Assembly (NCBI RefSeq): GCF_014154935.1
Contig: NZ_JACEHH010000022.1
Location: forward strand, 1-64,000
DNA length: 64,000 nucleotides
Reading direction: 5' to 3'
Source: Stieleria mannarensis
GTDB lineage: Bacteria > Planctomycetota > Planctomycetia > Pirellulales > Pirellulaceae
Positions within the stretch are counted from its first letter, which is position 1; each line of letters starts with the position of its first letter. The position numbers and the translations under genes are program-made. Under the pieces are notes generated by a model that saw nothing but the letters and a program-made list of their open reading frames with translations, did no database searches and was not told the origin of the DNA. Shown here piece by piece: positions 43,701 through 52,425 of this stretch.

Positions 43701-45287
43701 GAGGCCGCCAAGGCACTCGGCCGCATCGGGCGAAGCGAGGCGATTACCGCGTTGATCGACGCGTTGGCAGACGGCCGCCAGATCGATCGGTCGCTGGAGC
43801 ATGCGATCGCCTATGCCCTGATCGAAATCAATGATTTCGATGCCTTGGAGATGGGACTGCATCATCCGTCGCCCCGCGTACGTCGTGTCTGTATGGTTGT
43901 GCTCGATCAATCCGATGATGTTGTGCTCACGTCTCGATTCATCGCCGACATGCTCGATTCGGACGACATCGATCTACAGCGCACTGCCGCAGAGATGCTG
44001 TCGCGAAGAGTCCGGTCGGTGGGAATCGATCGAACACCGGAATCGGGGACAGGGCCGGTTGCAGAACTTGTCGCAAAACAACTTCGTCGTTGGGTCGCAC
44101 AACCGGATCGTCTGACGCAGCGCTCGTCGATGATCGTCCAGCTTGTATCTGCGTTCGCCTGGGCAGACCCCGTGGCGGCGGAAATCGGGCAATCGCTTGA
44201 CGACGCGTCTTCGCCCCAAGTCCGCGACCTGCTTTTGACGGCACTCAGCCGCAGCGACAAGCCGAGCCTACATCCGAGTTGGCAGATGCCTCTGTCGCGA
44301 CTGTTGCAGTCCGACGAACGCGAGGTCGCCCGACTTGCGATCGCCGCCATCGACGCGATCGCCACCGACGCGTTTGACGAATCGTTGCGCGAGATCAGTC
44401 GCGACGAAGCTCAATCGGGGATCAAACGCGTCGCCGCGTTGGCTGCGATGGAAGACAGCAGCGCACCGTTGGACGCTGACAGTTTTTCCATCTTGCTGGA
44501 TTTGATCGATGATGGTGCGCCCAGCGAAGCCAACCAGGCGGCCCAGATGCTCTCCACGTCACGACTGTCGTCACCGCAATTGCAAACGCTGGCTCCCCAC
44601 CTGACGACCGCCGGTGCGACGGCGCTGCGAGATTTAATCCGGCCGTACGGTAGAACGCTGCCGAGTGATGTCGCCGAAGCCTTGTTGACCGCCTTGGAAT
44701 CGGCGCGCAGTCTCGATCGGCTGCCGACGACCGAGGTCAGTGATGTGATCAAGCGATTTCCCCCGTCACTGTTGCCACGCGCCAACGCGTTGCTGGATCG
44801 ATTGACGATGCTGGACGAACAGCGGATTCAAAAACTGGATCGCTTGATCCCGTTGGTCAAATCGGCCGATCCCGAGCGTGGCCGAACCGTGTTCGCATCG
44901 GAAAAAGCGAAATGTGCGACCTGCCATCGCGTCGGTGACGTCGGTGGAAACATCGGACCCGACCTGTCGACCATCGGGGCCAATCGGTCGGTGCACGACC
45001 TGATGGAATCGATCGTGTTTCCCTCGGCAAGCATCGTTCGGCAGTACGAATCCCAAACGATCCTGACCGAGCGAGGACAGGTGTATTCGGGCGTGATCAC
45101 CCGCGAGGCGGCGGATTCGATTCAGCTGCAACCGCAAGCGGGCGATCCCATTGAGATCCCACGTGACAGCATCGAAGAGATTGCACCGAGCACGGTTTCG
45201 ATCATGCCCCAGGGGGTCGAAACCACGCTCAGCGAACAGGAACTGGCCGACCTGGTGGCATGGTTGAAAGAATTGGGAACGCGGTAA
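40752..45287 (+). CDS. Sulfatase / PVC-dehydrogenase / HEAT / cytochrome c fusion
   Basis: A 1511-residue secreted protein with signal peptide MSLVTLLFLGGFPLAASAG. Residues about 20-470 are a sulfatase: RPNVVLIMTDNHG, formylglycine motif CSPTR in NPVCSPTRATFLTG, and YACGLVGKWHLGDN. A Pro-rich linker (DPTPPPPLQSGFQ) leads into a PVC-type membrane-bound dehydrogenase propeller (about 500-860: LPDGFSAELVAGPPLVTHPTM). HEAT-like helices follow (about 870-1370, VRREAAKALGRIGRSEAI). A C-terminal cytochrome c domain has heme motif CATCH and GGNIGPDLSTIGANRS. Sulfatases and these dehydrogenases are normally separate genes. Translation is continuous with no frame change, so this is a genuine fusion. 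It could couple desulfation to sugar oxidation in the periplasm. Confidence 0.9.
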   Translation: MSLVTLLFLGGFPLAASAGDRPNVVLIMTDNHGAWTLGCYGNRDIRTPNIDRLASEGTLFTRAFASNPVCSPTRATFLTGLIPSQHGVHCFLGGGRLQVGPDARCTLGEVTSLPEVLRDAGYACGLVGKWHLGDNLRPQEGFDDYWITMPHGGTSTFYDAQIIEDGEIRKEPEYLTDFWTRHAVRFIESQSEKDDPFFLFLSYNGPYSLSRLLLREGRNRHAEYYADKELPSFPRDPTHPWQFSNRDYHNNPVSIRRVATEVSGIDDGVGTVMETLKRLGLDENTVVVFVADQGWVGGHGGFFGMGDHTRPVTARDGMMQIPMIWRHPGGIRSETQSDRMVTNYDFMPTLLNYLDLEDKMPASPPSPGKDFSGELTGRSDPLEAETPVFYEFEGLRCIRTERWKYVHRHPNGPHELYDLQSDPDEFNNLVGDRAHQRKVIELKGQLDAFYGRYAVKQYDMYNGGGSQTRLFVGIDEELAQVDPTPPPPLQSGFQPVKFRLPDGFSAELVAGPPLVTHPTMGCLDDRGRLFICNNAGVNLSAAELEEQLPNSIRMLEDTDGDGRFDRSTVFADRMTYPMGGVWHDGALYVASPPNIWRLADTDDDGVADVRQSIVSKFGYTGNAASIHGCFFGPDGRLYWCDGYHGHEFKDGAGNITSKRRGSYLFSCRSDGSDVRIHCGGGMDNPVEVDFTDEGEMIGSVNILYNRPRVDALVHWLYGGAYPHRERVLEELKVTGDLLGPIHQFGHVAVSGITRYRSGVIDHRWRDDFLATFFNSGKVVRVKLDREGSTFSATQQEFLAGISDDFHPTDVIEDADGSLLVVDTGGWFYRGCPTSQMSKPDVLGGIYRIRRDGMTTQVDPWGKRIEWASLSDIELVKHLNDTRHKARERAIAECARRGEPLVPALSRAMNSDIRVRRNAIWALTRIVGDGGSNTAARTAVRTALSDRDPSIRLTACRSIATYPDPDAIDQLMEMLREDVAPVRREAAKALGRIGRSEAITALIDALADGRQIDRSLEHAIAYALIEINDFDALEMGLHHPSPRVRRVCMVVLDQSDDVVLTSRFIADMLDSDDIDLQRTAAEMLSRRVRSVGIDRTPESGTGPVAELVAKQLRRWVAQPDRLTQRSSMIVQLVSAFAWADPVAAEIGQSLDDASSPQVRDLLLTALSRSDKPSLHPSWQMPLSRLLQSDEREVARLAIAAIDAIATDAFDESLREISRDEAQSGIKRVAALAAMEDSSAPLDADSFSILLDLIDDGAPSEANQAAQMLSTSRLSSPQLQTLAPHLTTAGATALRDLIRPYGRTLPSDVAEALLTALESARSLDRLPTTEVSDVIKRFPPSLLPRANALLDRLTMLDEQRIQKLDRLIPLVKSADPERGRTVFASEKAKCATCHRVGDVGGNIGPDLSTIGANRSVHDLMESIVFPSASIVRQYESQTILTERGQVYSGVITREAADSIQLQPQAGDPIEIPRDSIEEIAPSTVSIMPQGVETTLSEQELADLVAWLKELGTR

Positions 45288-45408
45288 TCGATCTCTGCCG
45301 CCAGTCGTTCCACGGCTCTGCCCCTCGCCTCGGTCCGAGACAAGGGGGCCCGGGTCGGCTCCGGGGTGAAGGGCTACCCAAGATCGGTGCTGGGATGGCT
45401 GCAAGCGG

Positions 45409-47733
45409 TTATGCGGGATCTTCGCCCAATGGGATGGGTGAACTTGCGGACGTGGGTGTCGGGAGCGAGGTGATGCCGTGCACTGTCTGTTGGTGCACTC
45501 TCTGCTCGTCGCACCAGCGTTTCCAGACTTGACGATATGCTTTCTCCAGCTCGGTCACAAATCGCTGTTGATCGGCGATCGTTTGCCGCGTCAGTTCTCG
45601 CAGGGACTGGCGGATGCCGGCCAGTGATTCGAGATCGCCGGCAAGTGAGCGGACCAAGCAGGCGTATTGTTCGGTCGACTTGGCAATCCACTCGGGTTTG
45701 CCGAGATGGTGGACGATTCCCGCAGTACCTCGCGAGGGCCGGTTGTTCCCGTAGAACCCGATCACGGGAATTCCCATCCACAGCGCTTCCATCGTCGTCG
45801 TCCCGCCGGCCCACGGGGTGGCGTCCAGTCCGATGTCGATCTCATGATAGGTTTCTAAATACGAATCCCCACGGTACGTGCCGCGGATTTCGATTCGGCT
45901 TTCCTCAATGCCGCGTTCGACCAGTGCGCTCCTTAACTCCGCCTTCAACGGATCGTTGAATCGGGTGTTGAATGCGAGCAGTCTTGCATCCGGACACGCT
46001 TTCAAGGCAGCCGCCCACAAATCGTGGGTCGTCGACGAAATCTTGAAGGGTCGGTGCAACGACCCGAACGTGACGTAGCCCTTGTCAGCCGCCGGCAAGG
46101 GAGAAACCTCGGGTGGGTTGCTCGGTGGGGAAAAGCAAAAGGATCCGCCCGGAATCCGAATCAATTCTTCGGTGTGCAACGTCGGTTCACCGACCGGATT
46201 TTGCACATCACAGGTCAAGCAGTAATCGATCGCCTGCAACCCCGTGGTGTTCGGATAACCCAGCCAGGAAATCTGGATCGGTGCCGGCTTGTACGCCAGC
46301 GCCGGCAATCGGTTTCCCGACGTGTGTCCGGCCAGATCAACCAGAATATCGATCTGGTCGTCAGCGACTTGCCGTGCGACCTGCTGATCGGAATAGCCGA
46401 GCGTGACGCGCCAATGATCGGCGAGCGATTTCAAACGCTCTGTCACCTCATCCCCGACTCCGGACTCATAATAACAATAGACTTCAAACATCGATCGGTC
46501 GCGAAGCTGCAACAGCGGTTCGAAGAACGCCGTCACTGCGTGTTCGCGAAAGTCCCCCGATGCATATCCGATCCGCAATTTACGATCGCGATCGGGACGG
46601 TTGGTGTGGTGCTGCAGTGGCTGGACGTTTCCGTGTCGCTCACCCCAACGGATGTGTTCTTCGAACAACTGTTCCGGACTGATTTCCGGATCTCCACTCA
46701 TCAGATAGAGTAGACACCCGTGTGCGCCGCTCATTCGAGGGTCTCGTTTGACGGCTTCCGCGAAACACTCGGCGGCCTCGCGACGTCGATCGGATTCGAT
46801 GTACACGAACCCGAGCGAGCAGAGTGCATGCGCGTCGGTGGGATCAATTTCCAATGCGTGTCGAATTTCCGTCTCGGCGCGGCCGACATCCTTTAATGAA
46901 AGGAGAACCGTCCCCAAGTAGTGATGTGCTTTGGCGTTGCCCGGAGCCTCAATCACCAATTGTTCAAATCGCTCCGCCGCTTCGGGAAGGCGACCGAGGT
47001 TGACCAGCGTCCGCGCCAAAGTCAGCTTTGAAACAAGGTCGTCGGGACGACAATGCACCACGCGCTGGAGCAACTCCAGTGATTCCTCCCACCTGGACTG
47101 CCGCCGATAACATTCGCCGAGATTCCCCAGCACGTCCAGGTTTTCCGGATTTCGCTGAACCAAATCGTGATAGATCTGTTCCGCATCATGCAAGCGGTTT
47201 TGCCGGACCCAACAATTTGCCAGATTCATCGCGGCTTGTTCGGATTGCGGATCGATCCGGATCGCCCGTTGAAACTGCTGTTCGGCCTGTTCGAGTTGCC
47301 CGCTTTCGAGCAGGAAGACTCCGAAATTGTTGCGTGTCTCGGCGTTGTCGCCGTCCGCCTGGATCACTCGGTGAAGCATTTGATTGGCCCGCTCCGTGTC
47401 GCCGGCCGAATGATAGACGATCGCCAGATTGCTCATCAATTCGGGGTGATCGCCCATGAAGCCCCGGGCCTTTTCCAAACACTCCAACGCACTCGGATAG
47501 GCCCCGGCGGAGTAGAGTGTCATTCCCAGCAGGTGCCAGGCATCGGCGTGATCAGGAACCACGCTCAGGACTTCGCAGTACAATTGTTTGGCTTGTTCCA
47601 GGTTGCCCGCCCGTTGCAGCGCCAGCGCACTGTCGACCTTCAACGCAATCGCATGCTGGTCGTTCATGGCGGCGGGGACAGGTTGCGGTCGGCGTCTGCG
47701 TCGTTTCGGCGGTTTCGTTTTGCTACGTGACAT
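45409..47733 (-). CDS. TPR-containing O-GlcNAc transferase-like protein
   Basis: A 774-residue cytoplasmic protein. After a basic N-terminus (SRSKTKPPKRRRRRPQP), about ten TPR units cover residues 28-370 (ETRNNFGVFLLESGQLEQAEQ). The C-terminus is a GT41-type transferase (about 390-750): KLRIGYASGDFREHAV, DILVDLAGHTSGNRL, PIQISWLGYPNTTGL and DIGLDATPWAGGTTTMEALWMG, which form the UDP-sugar-binding end. Relatives include SPINDLY/OGT and bacterial HMW1C-like transferases. It would glycosylate protein, or prime a glycan, using a nucleotide sugar. It is the last gene of the minus-strand glycan locus, 43 bp after the aminotransferase. Confidence 0.92.
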   Translation of the reverse strand: MSRSKTKPPKRRRRRPQPVPAAMNDQHAIALKVDSALALQRAGNLEQAKQLYCEVLSVVPDHADAWHLLGMTLYSAGAYPSALECLEKARGFMGDHPELMSNLAIVYHSAGDTERANQMLHRVIQADGDNAETRNNFGVFLLESGQLEQAEQQFQRAIRIDPQSEQAAMNLANCWVRQNRLHDAEQIYHDLVQRNPENLDVLGNLGECYRRQSRWEESLELLQRVVHCRPDDLVSKLTLARTLVNLGRLPEAAERFEQLVIEAPGNAKAHHYLGTVLLSLKDVGRAETEIRHALEIDPTDAHALCSLGFVYIESDRRREAAECFAEAVKRDPRMSGAHGCLLYLMSGDPEISPEQLFEEHIRWGERHGNVQPLQHHTNRPDRDRKLRIGYASGDFREHAVTAFFEPLLQLRDRSMFEVYCYYESGVGDEVTERLKSLADHWRVTLGYSDQQVARQVADDQIDILVDLAGHTSGNRLPALAYKPAPIQISWLGYPNTTGLQAIDYCLTCDVQNPVGEPTLHTEELIRIPGGSFCFSPPSNPPEVSPLPAADKGYVTFGSLHRPFKISSTTHDLWAAALKACPDARLLAFNTRFNDPLKAELRSALVERGIEESRIEIRGTYRGDSYLETYHEIDIGLDATPWAGGTTTMEALWMGIPVIGFYGNNRPSRGTAGIVHHLGKPEWIAKSTEQYACLVRSLAGDLESLAGIRQSLRELTRQTIADQQRFVTELEKAYRQVWKRWCDEQRVHQQTVHGITSLPTPTSASSPIPLGEDPA

Positions 47734-47776
47734 CGTGTTCTGGTATCAAAGGTAGAGGGCGTCGAAAACGGCTTTC

Positions 47777-48931
47777 TCAATCGCCACGGATAACGTTGCA
47801 AACCCGTTCGATGTCGGCTTCATCAACCGCCGAACCGGTCGGAAGACAAATCACGCGATCGCCGATGGCCTCGGTGTTCGGCAATGCCAGACCCTGATTC
47901 CGAGGCATCGATCGATACGGTTCCATGCGGTGACACCCGGGATAAAAGTATCGCCGGGCACGGATTTGACGGGCATGCAGTCGTTCGATCAACTCGTCCC
48001 GACTGACGCCGAACCGCTGTTGGTCGATTTCAATGACGACGTATTGCCAATTCGTTTGCTGCAGATGGTCGTGTGTCAACAATCGCAGCCCATCGAGTCC
48101 CTCCAGGTGCGCTTGATAGAGCTGATGGTTGTGCCGGTTGCGTTCCATCAGCTGCTCCAAACAGGGCATCAGGGACAATCCCATCGCGGCACAGACCTCA
48201 GGCATCTTGGCGTTCGTGCCCAGACCCACGACGTTGTCCATGCCGGCGAATCCGAAGCTCTTCATCCGCGTCAAACGTTCGGCCAATTCGTCATTGTTCG
48301 TCGCGATCGCACCGCCTTCGAATGTGTTGAAGAACTTGGTGGCATGAAAGCTGAACACCTCGCAGTCGCCGAAATTACCGATCATGCGGTCTTGGTCCGC
48401 ACAGCCAAACGCGTGGGCGGCGTCGTAGATCACGGCCAAGTCGTGTTTGCGGGCCAGGGCTTCGATCTTGCGGGTGTCGCAGGGGTTGCCCCACAGGTGG
48501 ACGCCGACGATCGCGCGGGTCTGTTCGGTGATCAGCGTTTCGATGCTGTGGGGACAAATGGTGTGATCATCGCGTTTGACGTCGGCAAACACCGGGGTCA
48601 ATCCGTTCCACTGGGCCGCATGCGCGGTCGCAACAAAGGTGAACGAGGGCACGATCACTTCACCGGTCAGATCGAGTGCGCGATAGGCCAGCTGCAACCC
48701 GAGCGTCGCGTTGCAGACCGCCACGCAATGCTTGACGCCCAAATAGGAACACAGTTTCGATTCCAGCTCTTTGACGACACCGCCGTCATTGGTGAACCAC
48801 CGACGTTGGAAGATCCGGTCGACCAGTTGGTTGAAGTAGACTCGGTCGCCGACGTTCGGGGCCCCGACATGCAACACGTCATCTTGGGCGACGTTTCGAT
48901 CAATCCGATGCAGGGGCTTGGTGGCTGACAT
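47777..48931 (-). CDS. DegT/DnrJ/EryC1/StrS sugar aminotransferase
   Basis: A 384-residue PLP enzyme of the sugar aminotransferase family, normal length. Motifs: FTNDGGVVKELE, CVAVCNATLGLQLAYRAL (PLP phosphate site), EVIVPSFTFVATAHAAQW, VIYDAAHAFGC (Asp to the PLP ring) and EVFSFHATKFFNTFEGGAI, where Lys of HATK forms the internal aldimine. It transfers an amino group from glutamate to a keto-sugar nucleotide. It is close in pattern to enzymes making dTDP-amino sugars. The neighbouring GNAT gene could N-acylate the product. Both belong to one minus-strand run. Confidence 0.93.
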   Translation of the reverse strand: MSATKPLHRIDRNVAQDDVLHVGAPNVGDRVYFNQLVDRIFQRRWFTNDGGVVKELESKLCSYLGVKHCVAVCNATLGLQLAYRALDLTGEVIVPSFTFVATAHAAQWNGLTPVFADVKRDDHTICPHSIETLITEQTRAIVGVHLWGNPCDTRKIEALARKHDLAVIYDAAHAFGCADQDRMIGNFGDCEVFSFHATKFFNTFEGGAIATNNDELAERLTRMKSFGFAGMDNVVGLGTNAKMPEVCAAMGLSLMPCLEQLMERNRHNHQLYQAHLEGLDGLRLLTHDHLQQTNWQYVVIEIDQQRFGVSRDELIERLHARQIRARRYFYPGCHRMEPYRSMPRNQGLALPNTEAIGDRVICLPTGSAVDEADIERVCNVIRGD

Positions 48932-49134
48932 TCGCGCTCGCGCAGGGCCGATGAATCAATCGCTGAAGAAACTGCTAATCCGCTCTGTTTCTGTCGGAAG
49001 AATGATTCCATGTCCTACAGGTGAAGCTGCGATTGGGCGGAATGCCCTTGCCCTGCGGTCTGTCGACAAAGATCCTCTGCGGGACAATCAGGCGACAAAT
49101 CACGTAAGAAGAGAGCATCGGATACAGCGACAAG

Positions 49135-49899
49135 TCATTCGCCGAGGGTTTTCCCTTGCCGGCAGACAAGAAAGATGCTCGAACACAGATCCGGATAGAT
49201 CTGACCGAGTTGATAGCAGCCTTCCAGATACTCGTCGGAGATGATGTCGGTTTGCAGCAACCGGTCCCACTGGAAATTTGCCAGCGCCTTGAAGAAAATC
49301 CCCGTTCGATAAACCACTTCAAGTCCACCGGCACGTGCGTCGCGTTCCAACGTGTCCAACGAATACGTGATCCGGTGTCCGTGCTCGCGTTCGGCATCGG
49401 TGACGGCACTGTGATGTGAAATCAGCCCCATTTTGACGGCGATCTGCCGGGACGGCGCATTCGCATTGGGGCACACCAAAAGCAACCGCCCCTCATCGGT
49501 CAGCCATTCGTCGTTGACCCGTCGTAGCACCCCGACGGGATCGTCCAGGTGTTCAAGCACGTGAGTTAGAACGACGTTGTCATACTTCGTCGGCAGCGTC
49601 ACATCCTCGAACGTACCATGAATGCAATTCACCTTGCCGGCAGGCGTCTGGTTCATTGCCTCGATGGCCGCATCGGACGCTTCGACACAAGTCAGGTCGT
49701 CAAAATAGTCCAACAAGCGCTCGGTAAAGCTCCCTTGAAAACTGCCCAGCTCCAAGCAATTTCCGGGGCGAAAGAACGCCTCGAACGACCGGATCATGAA
49801 GCGGTGCATCACGTCCAGATCAAAATCGTAGGCGTATTTATGTTCGGGGGTGTCACGCAGTTCGGCGTTGTAGTCGCGGGGCTTTTCGGAGTGCGTCAT
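49135..49899 (-). CDS. Class I SAM-dependent methyltransferase
   Basis: A 254-residue methyltransferase of the Methyltransf_11/23 type. SAM motif I is NCLELGSFQGSFTERLL, the acidic residue of beta-2 is LTCVEASDAAI, and the motif around beta-4 is YDNVVLTHVLEHLDDPVGVL, typical of small-molecule and glycan methyltransferases. The start could be ATG 49899 (GGA 11 bp upstream) or ATG 49917 six codons earlier. It lies between the GNAT and aminotransferase genes of the glycan locus. A 200-bp gap then separates it from the aminotransferase. The acceptor is unknown. Confidence 0.85.
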   Translation of the reverse strand: MTHSEKPRDYNAELRDTPEHKYAYDFDLDVMHRFMIRSFEAFFRPGNCLELGSFQGSFTERLLDYFDDLTCVEASDAAIEAMNQTPAGKVNCIHGTFEDVTLPTKYDNVVLTHVLEHLDDPVGVLRRVNDEWLTDEGRLLLVCPNANAPSRQIAVKMGLISHHSAVTDAEREHGHRITYSLDTLERDARAGGLEVVYRTGIFFKALANFQWDRLLQTDIISDEYLEGCYQLGQIYPDLCSSIFLVCRQGKTLGE

Positions 49900-49935
49900 G
49901 GATCGATTTCCATCCAAAGCAATGAGTGTGGAACA

Positions 49936-49994
49936 AGTGGGATAGGCTTCTAGCCTGTCATCCTGGCATTGACAGGCTGGCAGCCTCTCCCACT
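49936..49994. repeat. Dispersed palindromic repeat family E, full hairpin
   Basis: Two 25-bp arms (agtgggataggcttctagcc... and ...ggctggcagcctctcccact) pair at 22 of 25 positions around a 9-bp loop. Half copies lie at 53804-53829 and 58986-59009. The last 11 codons and the stop of the GNAT gene lie inside this element. Confidence 0.9.
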
Positions 49995-50470
49995 GTCATT
50001 TTCCGTCCGAACGAGAGCTGCATGCCCAGTTTGCCGCCATCGTTGGTCATTTTGATGTATCCGAGTTGGGTGTACAGCCTGATCGCCGGCGTGTTGTCGC
50101 TGGAGACCTCCAATGAAATCACTTGGACGCCGCGCCGTTTGACTTCATCGTGACAGAGAATCATCAAACGGCGGGCAATCCCCTGTGATCGGTTTTCCGC
50201 CAAGACACTAACGTTGGAAACAAACGCGCTGGCCGGTTGAGTCTGTTCGTTGACGTAGCATGCCACCAAACCTGCTAACACGTTCCCACACCACGCCTCG
50301 AAGGTCACCGATTGATCAAACAACTTTTCCGCATACGTCGGCAAATCAACCCGATCGGCGAGCGGCGGCCGAAACTGCGCCGAACAGGCGTCAAGGTGCT
50401 GCAGAATTTGAACGCTCGTTGCCCGGGCGATCGTCAACTGGAACGCTTGTCGTGCCGGAGTCGACTCCAT
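49958..50470 (-). CDS. GNAT-family N-acetyltransferase
   Basis: A 170-residue acetyl-CoA-dependent acyltransferase. The GNAT core has LAGLVACYVNEQTQPASAFV (beta-4) and VSVLAENRSQGIARRLMIL, with the acetyl-CoA pyrophosphate motif as a Q/R-x-x-G-x-A variant. ISLEVSSDNTPAIRLYTQLGY is the C-terminal motif B. Its start lies 3 bp after the stop of the beta-propeller gene, so it is co-translated. Likely role by context is N-acylation of an amino sugar. The last 11 residues (VGEAASLSMPG) come from a palindromic repeat, so the original C-terminus was probably shorter or different. Confidence 0.87.
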   Translation of the reverse strand: MESTPARQAFQLTIARATSVQILQHLDACSAQFRPPLADRVDLPTYAEKLFDQSVTFEAWCGNVLAGLVACYVNEQTQPASAFVSNVSVLAENRSQGIARRLMILCHDEVKRRGVQVISLEVSSDNTPAIRLYTQLGYIKMTNDGGKLGMQLSFGRKMTVGEAASLSMPG

Positions 50471-50473
50471 CGC

Positions 50474-51454
50474 TCAATCCTCCGCGACCGCGAGCCCGAA
50501 ACCACGCCGACCGAATTCGTTGCCGTTGTACAGCAAGTAGGTGTTCTGATTGTGGTGAAACGCGTGGGGATAGCACATCATTCGGCTGTCCCACGCGTCC
50601 ACGTTTGCCGTGCGTTCGATCCCAACCTGCTGATCCTCGCGAACCCAATGTCGAAGGTCCTCCGAAGACGCGTAGCCGATCCGGTAGCCTCGCTCGGGAT
50701 TGGTACGAAAATCGTTGGGATAGCGAAAACAGAAGTACATGTGATAACGCCCGCCCGATTCGATCACCGTCGGCAGCGCCTGGCATTCGTCATCGCCGAT
50801 CGAATTGGCGATCAGTTGCTCGCCGCCGGTTTTTTCCCATTGGAACCCATCGGACGAGGTCGCGTGGGCGATCTTGTAGATCCGATCGGGTTCGGATTGG
50901 CCGGAATAGTGACGCCACGGCAGACCGTAGATGTACCACATGTGAAAGACATCGCCGATCCGCCGCACGAAACCGTCGCCGACCAAACAGGGTTCGTGCA
51001 GGGTCGCCGACAGGATCGGGCCGTTGCCATACCGCTGAAACGTGGTTCCGCCGTCGTCGCTGGTCGCCAGCCCGATGCCCGTTTCGACCGAAACGCCCAC
51101 CCGTCGACTCCAACCACAAGTGTAGGCAAATACCTGGTCGCCGACGCGAAGCGGGCTGAGGGGAAAGATCCCGTGCTCGTCAAAGCAGCCTCGTTCGCCG
51201 AGCGAGATCACGGGATGATCGGCGACGCGAAGGACGTGTTGCAGGTCCCAGTCAAAATCCACGTACAAGACGTGGCTGAGGAATTTGCCGGTGTCGGCGT
51301 CACGTTGGCGCGAGGAGAAATAGATGCGTACGAAATCATCGCAAACCAAGGCTTGCGGAGACTGAGCGAACTCGGCGCAGTCGGCGGGTAGGTCGTAGTC
51401 GGTCGGATCAAAGATGCGTCCAAGTTTCCGCCATCGCGGTGCCTGTCTGGTCAC
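50474..51454 (-). CDS. Beta-propeller glycosidase-like protein, paralog 1
   Basis: A 326-residue protein beginning MTRQAPRWRKLGRIFDPTDY. Repeating blade motifs resemble five-bladed GH43/GH130-like folds: GIGLATSDDGGTTFQRYG, YKIAHATSSDGFQWEKTG and YRIGYASSEDLRHWVRED. It has no signal peptide, so it is cytoplasmic. Paralogous to the next upstream gene. Start overlaps that gene's stop by the 4-bp ATGA. Proteins of this kind occur in O-antigen clusters, often unlabelled; a catalytic role (glycosidase or phosphorylase) is not proven. Confidence 0.8.
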   Translation of the reverse strand: MTRQAPRWRKLGRIFDPTDYDLPADCAEFAQSPQALVCDDFVRIYFSSRQRDADTGKFLSHVLYVDFDWDLQHVLRVADHPVISLGERGCFDEHGIFPLSPLRVGDQVFAYTCGWSRRVGVSVETGIGLATSDDGGTTFQRYGNGPILSATLHEPCLVGDGFVRRIGDVFHMWYIYGLPWRHYSGQSEPDRIYKIAHATSSDGFQWEKTGGEQLIANSIGDDECQALPTVIESGGRYHMYFCFRYPNDFRTNPERGYRIGYASSEDLRHWVREDQQVGIERTANVDAWDSRMMCYPHAFHHNQNTYLLYNGNEFGRRGFGLAVAED

Positions 51455-52425
51455 AGTTGTCCCTCCAGAACTGCGACGCCGAAACCGTGCTTGCCGACGT
51501 GGTTCCCCAGATAGAACAGGTACATGTGTCCCGCGTGCTCGAACACATGAGGATAGCTGACCATCTCACTGTCCCAGCCGCTCTCTGAAACCGTGATGCC
51601 GGCGCAGTCGTCGTCACGCGTCCAATGAAACAGGTCTTCGGAAGAGGCATAGCCGATTCGATAGCCGCCACTTTTGCCGCGATAGTTTCGGCTGCGGCGA
51701 TAACAGAAGAACATGTGGTACGTGCCGCCGGAGAAGATCACGTCGGGGCTGGCCTGGGCTTCGTCGGGTTCGACGCGGCTCTCCAACAGGTCTTTGCCAT
51801 GCTTCTGCCAATGCAGGCCATCGTCGGAGGTCGCCATTCGAATCTTGTAAACCGGTTCGGCGCGGCCGTTGTCAACGATCCATTTTCTGCCCGCGATGTA
51901 ATACAGGTACCATCGATCATTGAAGCGGCGAATTTTGGGGCCGCTGATCACAAAGGGCTCATCGGGTGTGTAGGGGATCACCGGACCGGGACCGAGTTTC
52001 GTGAAGCTGCGGCCACCGTCGTGACTTTCCGCGACACCAATCGCCGTGTTGAAAGGCACGGATTCACACCGGGTCCATCCCGCGTAGTACGCGCGATACA
52101 CATCCTTGTCGCGGATCACCGATAGGGGATAGATGCCGAATTGGTCAAACATCCCCATCTGGCCCAATGGCAACACGGGCCGATCGCTGACGCGAAGAAC
52201 GTTTCGCAAGTCGGAACGATCCAGATCCAGGTACGTTGAATAGCTGGTGTACTGGCCGCGTGAATCAGGCGCCGGACGACACGAAAAATAGACCCGCAAA
52301 AAGTCGTCGTGCGGTACGACGCAAGGTGCCTGAGCGAACTCATCAATCCAGGCTGCTCCGGGAACCGTTGAATCCGTCGGATCAAAGACCTTGCCGAGTT
52401 TTCTCCAACGATAGGGCTGCGTCAT
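51451..52425 (-). CDS. Beta-propeller glycosidase-like protein, paralog 2
   Basis: A 324-residue paralog of the preceding entry. Shared N-terminus (YRWRKLGKVFDPTDS versus PRWRKLGRIFDPTD), shared blade signatures (YRIGYASSEDLFHWTRDD, YKIRMATSDDGLHWQKHG) and shared ends (KHGFGVAVLEG versus RRGFGLAVAED). The two arose by tandem duplication. ATG 52425 overlaps the WbqC-like stop by 4 bp, and the gene's own stop overlaps the next start. No signal peptide. Probable role: processing or recognising a sugar intermediate in glycan synthesis (inference). Confidence 0.8.
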   Translation of the reverse strand: MTQPYRWRKLGKVFDPTDSTVPGAAWIDEFAQAPCVVPHDDFLRVYFSCRPAPDSRGQYTSYSTYLDLDRSDLRNVLRVSDRPVLPLGQMGMFDQFGIYPLSVIRDKDVYRAYYAGWTRCESVPFNTAIGVAESHDGGRSFTKLGPGPVIPYTPDEPFVISGPKIRRFNDRWYLYYIAGRKWIVDNGRAEPVYKIRMATSDDGLHWQKHGKDLLESRVEPDEAQASPDVIFSGGTYHMFFCYRRSRNYRGKSGGYRIGYASSEDLFHWTRDDDCAGITVSESGWDSEMVSYPHVFEHAGHMYLFYLGNHVGKHGFGVAVLEGQL

